From Phytophthora quininea (lineage: Eukaryota; Oomycota; Peronosporomycetes; Peronosporales; Peronosporaceae): a DNA stretch of 23,197 nt. The stretch spans positions 1-23,197 of the forward strand of contig JAAVTG010000856.1 of the NCBI GenBank assembly GCA_011947345.1, read 5' to 3'. The position numbers and the translations under genes were made by a program. This document shows positions 19,401-23,197 of the stretch, piece by piece (within the stretch, counting starts at the first letter, position 1; the number at the start of each line of letters is the position of its first letter). Under the pieces are notes generated by a model that was not told the origin of the DNA, did not search any database, and worked only from the letters and a program-made list of their open reading frames with translations.

Positions 19401-22400
19401 GACCCTCTCGTCCACAGCTGGCTCGAGAAAGTCGTTCGAGACGTCAACGTCGGCAGTGCCCCACCCGTGACTGAGCTGTGTCTACAGCTGCACCATTTGC
19501 TAGACGTTTACTTGCGACCAGCGATTACTTTCGTGAGCAGCTACGTCAAGGAGTGGCTGCCTCAAATTCCGTCAAACTTGGTGCAAAGTCTGCTGCGATT
19601 GTTGGACTGCTTCTTCGCACCGATGCAGACAGATGAGAAGAAAGAGGCCAAGCTGGAACGGGTCGGGTTCTTCCTGAGGAATGCTGAGAGTTTGTTTCTC
19701 TTTTCTCTCATCTGGTCGGTTGGTGCGACCGGAAATGATGCAGGTCGAGACCGCTTCGACTCCTTTCTTCGCGACGAAATGATTGGCAACAACGTCAAGA
19801 AACCCTTGCCGTCAACTGGAATGGTCTACGACTACTCGTTTGACCTAGGAAAAGAAGCGTGGGTACCGTGGCTGCAGACTATTCCGACGTTTACTGTCGA
19901 TTCGTCGGCCTCGTTTTCGGAACTTGTGGTGCCCACCAGCGACTCGGTCCGATCGACATTTCTAATGGGACTGACTCTTCCTTTAGGAGTTCACATGTTG
20001 ATCGTCGGCCCCACTGGAACAGGCAAGACGATCAACGTCAACCAGTTCCTGGAGAAGTCGAATCCGGACAAATTCATTCCTTTGAACATGGCCTTTTCGG
20101 CCCAAAGTAGTGCCAACCAGACGCAGGACTTTATCGACTCCAAGATGGAAAAGCGACGGAAAGGTGTGTTTGGCCCGACTGCCGGGAAAAAGTTCATAAT
20201 TTACGTGGACGACCTGAACATGCCCAAGCAAGAAGAGTACTTTGCGCAGCCTCCGATTGAAATTCTGCGTCAATGGTTCGACCAAGGCGGTTGGTACGAC
20301 CGCAAACTGCTTACGTTCCGCACGATCATCGACGTGGTGTTCGTGTGCTCTATGGGTCCTCCCGGTGGCGGTCGCAACCCCATCACACAGAGATTCGTAC
20401 GCCATTTCAACATTGTCGGATACACGGAAATGTCCAACGAAAGCAAGGCCATTGTATTCGAGACGATCGTCGGGAACTTCTTCCAGCGGTTCTCAGAGGA
20501 AATCCGACCTCCACATATCGCAAAGAAACTTGTACAGACCTCCATCTTAATCTACAACACGGTCATCGCCGAGTTACTGCCGACGCCGGCTAAGTCGCAC
20601 TACACATTCAATCTGCGCGATCTCGCCAAAGTGTTTCAAGGCGTACTAATGGGCGACTCCAAGCGTATCGCCAAGTTGGAGCAGATGCTGAGACTTTGGG
20701 TCCACGAGAATATGCGAGTCTTTAAGGATCGATTCACGACGCCAACCGACCATCAGTGGTTTGTCAATCTGCTGCGATCCCAAGTCACCACTGTCTTTGG
20801 TGAAGCTCTAGGGATTCCAGGCGCAGCAACGGGTAGTGAAGCAGCCAAAAAGGCAGCATGGGAACTAGTGCATCCGACATCAACCTTGTTTTACGGAGAC
20901 TACATGGTCCCTGGAGCAGACCCCAAAGTGTATGAAGAGATATCGGACGTCGAGAAGCTCAGGCCCAGGTGGAAGAATACCTGACCGACTACAATGCGGA
21001 AAGTAGTGCGCCGATGAACTTGGTGCTCTTTATGAACGCTATTGAGCACGTGTCGAGAATTGCGCGCGTGATCCGTCAGCCACAAGGTAACGCACTTCTG
21101 CTTGGTGTTGGCGGTAGCGGACGACAATCTCTTACGAGACTTGCTGCATACATGGCTGAATATGCATGCACTCAGATTGAGATTTCCAAAGGCTACGGCG
21201 TGGCTGAGTGGCGAGACGACTTGAAGAAATGCTTGATGAAGGCTGGTATCGATGAGAAGCCGACGGTCTTCCTGTTTTCGGACGTGCAAATTGTACACGA
21301 AGCAATGCTGGAAGACATCAACAACGTGCTAAACTCTGGGGACGTACCGAACCTGTACGCTGCGGAAGACTTGGACCAAATCAGCAATCACTGTCGACCT
21401 TACTGCGTTAAGAAGAAGTTGCCGCCGACAAAGCTCAACACGTTTGCGCAGTATATTTTGCTGGTGCGGCAGAACTTGCATCTCGTGCTCTGCATGAGCC
21501 CACTAGGGAGTTTGTTTCGAGACCGGATACGAATGTTCCCTTCGCTCGTTAACTGCTGCACTATCGATTGGTTTAGTGAATGGCCCGCTGAAGCTTTGCA
21601 ATCGGTAGCAGCAAGTGCGTTGTCGTCTGGAGATTTCCAGCTATCAGGAGAAGCACCTGCATCTGGAAGTGAAGAGGAGTCTGCGGAAATTACAGCCGCA
21701 AAAGCCGCAGCAGCAAAATCCGTCGTCAGCATCTTCCAGACGATCCACCAGAGTGTCGAACGGGAGTCAGTCGAGTTCTTTGAGAAACTGCGTCGATACA
21801 ACTACGTGACGCCCACGAGTTACTTGGAGCTCTTACACGTTCAAGTCGGTGCTCTTGACGAAGCGAGAAGAGGTGCAAGGCAAACGCTCGCGGCTTCAAA
21901 ATGGAGTCGATAAAATCATTGCCACGAAAGAGCAAGTCGCAGGAATGCAGGAACAACTCGTCGCGTTGAAACCTCAGCTGGAGAAGACCCAGATCGAAGT
22001 CGAAGAGATGATGAAGCAAATCACGCTCGACAAAGAGACGCCGACGAGACCAAAGCAGTCGTCGAAAAGGAGGAACAGATCGCCAACAAGAAAGCAGCCG
22101 AGACCAAAGAAATCGCCGACGACGCACAACGAGATTTGGACGAAGCTCTTCCAGCTTTGGAGGCAGCTGTGCAGTGTCTGAATAAGTTGAAGAAATCCGA
22201 TATCGATGAAGTCAAAGCGCTCAAGAACCCTCCGCACGGCGTCAAACTTACCATGGAGGCAGCCTGCATCATCTTCGGCATCAAACCTACAATGAAAGCA
22301 GACCCGGACAAAGCTGGCCAAAAAGTCAAAGACTATTGGGAGAGTGCGCAGAAGACAATCCTAGGCAACGCTAAGAAGCTTATGGAGGATATGCTTAAGT

Positions 22401-23197
22401 TTGATAAGGACAACATCGGCGACAAGATCATCCAGGAGTTGGATCGGTACATTGAGATGGAGGAGTTCTCACCTGCTGCAGTGCGGAAGGCCAGTGTGGC
22501 TTGTGAAGCGATCTGCATGTGGGTGCGCGCCATGCACACGTACCACAACGTGGCCAAGATGGTGGAACCCAAAGATTGTACTGGCAGCAGCGCAGGCGGA
22601 ACTTGACGTCACGATGAGGGTTTTAGCAGATGCGAAAGCTCGATTGCAAGCTGTTGTGGAGCGTCTCGCAGAACTTGAGCGCAACTACAACAATGCTGTG
22701 GACAAGAAAGACCAGCTAGTGCGTGACGTCCGTCAGTGCGAAATCCGTCTCGAGTCCGCTTTGAAGTTGATTGGTCTCTTAGGTGGCGAAGAAACTCGAT
22801 GGGCTGCCACAATTCGCCAGCTGAACCAGGACTACACGAACCTGGTTGGCGACGTGGTCATTTCAGCAGCAACCATCAGCTACTTGGGTACCTTCACAAG
22901 TGAGTTTCGAGAGTCATGCGTATCGACGTGGTACGCTGCACTAGAGAACCTCCAACTCCCACACACTAAGGGCTGCAACATCATCACAACTTTGGCAGAT
23001 CCCGTGAAGGTGCGAGGTTGGCAGATCGCTGGTCTGCCGTCGGATAACTTATCTGTGCAGAATGGTCTCATCATGGCGCGTGCTAGACGGTGGTCACTAC
23101 TCATTGATCCGCAGGGTCAAGCGAATCGCTTCATCAAAAATATGGGCAAGGACTCGTCCGAGAACGGGATCGATGTGGTCAAGCTGACCGACAAGGG
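13432..23197 (+). CDS. Axonemal dynein heavy chain, inner-arm single-headed type (DNAH3/7/12-like), 3'-partial
   Basis: Microtubule motor of the flagellar inner arm. Proposed exon 1 is 13432-13467 (MQPDTPDDHSSA). The intron is 13468-13537 (GTGCGT...CGTAG, CTAAC branch). Exon 2 continues NGHSSPVRLAPSTSPKKDMA. The N-terminal tail and linker run to about 17900. AAA1 has Walker A GPAGTGKT (18099-18122) and Walker B CFDEFNRI. AAA2 has GSTGGGKS (18942-18965) and VIFDGPVDAIWIENMN. AAA3 has GPTGTGKT (20007-20030) and IIYVDDLNMPK. AAA4 has GVGGSGRQS (21104-21130), the usual lysine-less form. Next come stalk helix 1, the microtubule-binding domain from KNPPHGVKLTMEA (about 22220-22560), stalk helix 2, and AAA5 (SYLGTFTSEFRE), where the window ends. 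Frame changes near 13685, 13849, 14528, 15244, 16565, 16982, 17493, 20960, 21841, 22038 and 22573 are mostly one-base losses. The 3.5-kb stretch 17496-20960 is unbroken. The exon 1 call is less certain than the rest. Confidence 0.93.

Noticed and set aside
13432..23197. Calling the dynein several separate genes or a pseudogene
   Set aside because: The pieces follow one another in exact domain order from tail to AAA5 with one-base frame changes, and all P-loops and Walker B motifs are intact, so one gene with consensus errors is simpler.
1..23197. CRISPR array, rRNA or bacterial operon features
   Set aside because: No regularly spaced repeats, rRNA sequence or bacterial gene organisation was seen; spliced genes and the gene set are eukaryotic.

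Overview
The window looks like nuclear DNA of an oomycete, most likely a Phytophthora-like member of the Peronosporales. Evidence: compact genes, very short introns (59-72 bp; GTACGT/GTAAG-type donors, a few with CTAAC branch points), moderately high GC, a KRE6/SKN1-type cell-wall glucanase, an oomycete-style cyclic-nucleotide-domain K+ channel, an axonemal dynein heavy chain (flagellate zoospores), and oomycete-type mobile elements. The species is not fixed by the sequence.

Layout. (1) 1-2185, minus: secreted/membrane GH16 beta-glucan-synthesis protein, 3' end off the window. (2) 2186-3390: about 1.2 kb with no supportable gene. (3) 3390-7090: an accessory island. A Fanzor gene (eukaryotic TnpB homologue, RNA-guided RuvC nuclease family) runs on the plus strand from 3445 to 6859. 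It is split by a 1,413-bp hAT-type element (3963-5375) with terminal inverted repeats and a perfect 8-bp target-site duplication, ATTATCAA. Removing the element and one duplication copy joins the two Fanzor parts in one reading frame. The non-coding 3' flank of Fanzor carries two strong hairpins where a guide (omega) RNA would be expected. (4) 7160-7635, plus: mitochondrial [2Fe-2S] ferredoxin, two exons. (5) 7728-10246, minus: six-TM K+ channel with a cyclic-nucleotide-binding domain, seven exons including a 20-nt microexon. (6) 10435-13324, plus: large coiled-coil protein of unknown function, divergent from the channel across 188 bp. (7) 13432-23197, plus: axonemal dynein heavy chain of the single-headed inner-arm (DNAH3/7/12-like) type, from a short first exon to AAA5, 3' end off the window.

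All the genes, including the essential-looking ones, are broken by small indels at roughly one per kilobase, many in homopolymers, while protein similarity continues in the next frame. I read these mainly as consensus sequence errors, not pseudogenes. The same caveat covers the small frameshifts in Fanzor, but not the hAT insertion, which is a real structural event. The channel, coiled-coil and dynein genes could belong to a zoospore/flagellar programme, but that link is inference. The most notable find is the nested pair: a Fanzor RNA-guided nuclease gene with its catalytic residues intact, interrupted by a cut-and-paste transposon whose insertion scar is still readable.
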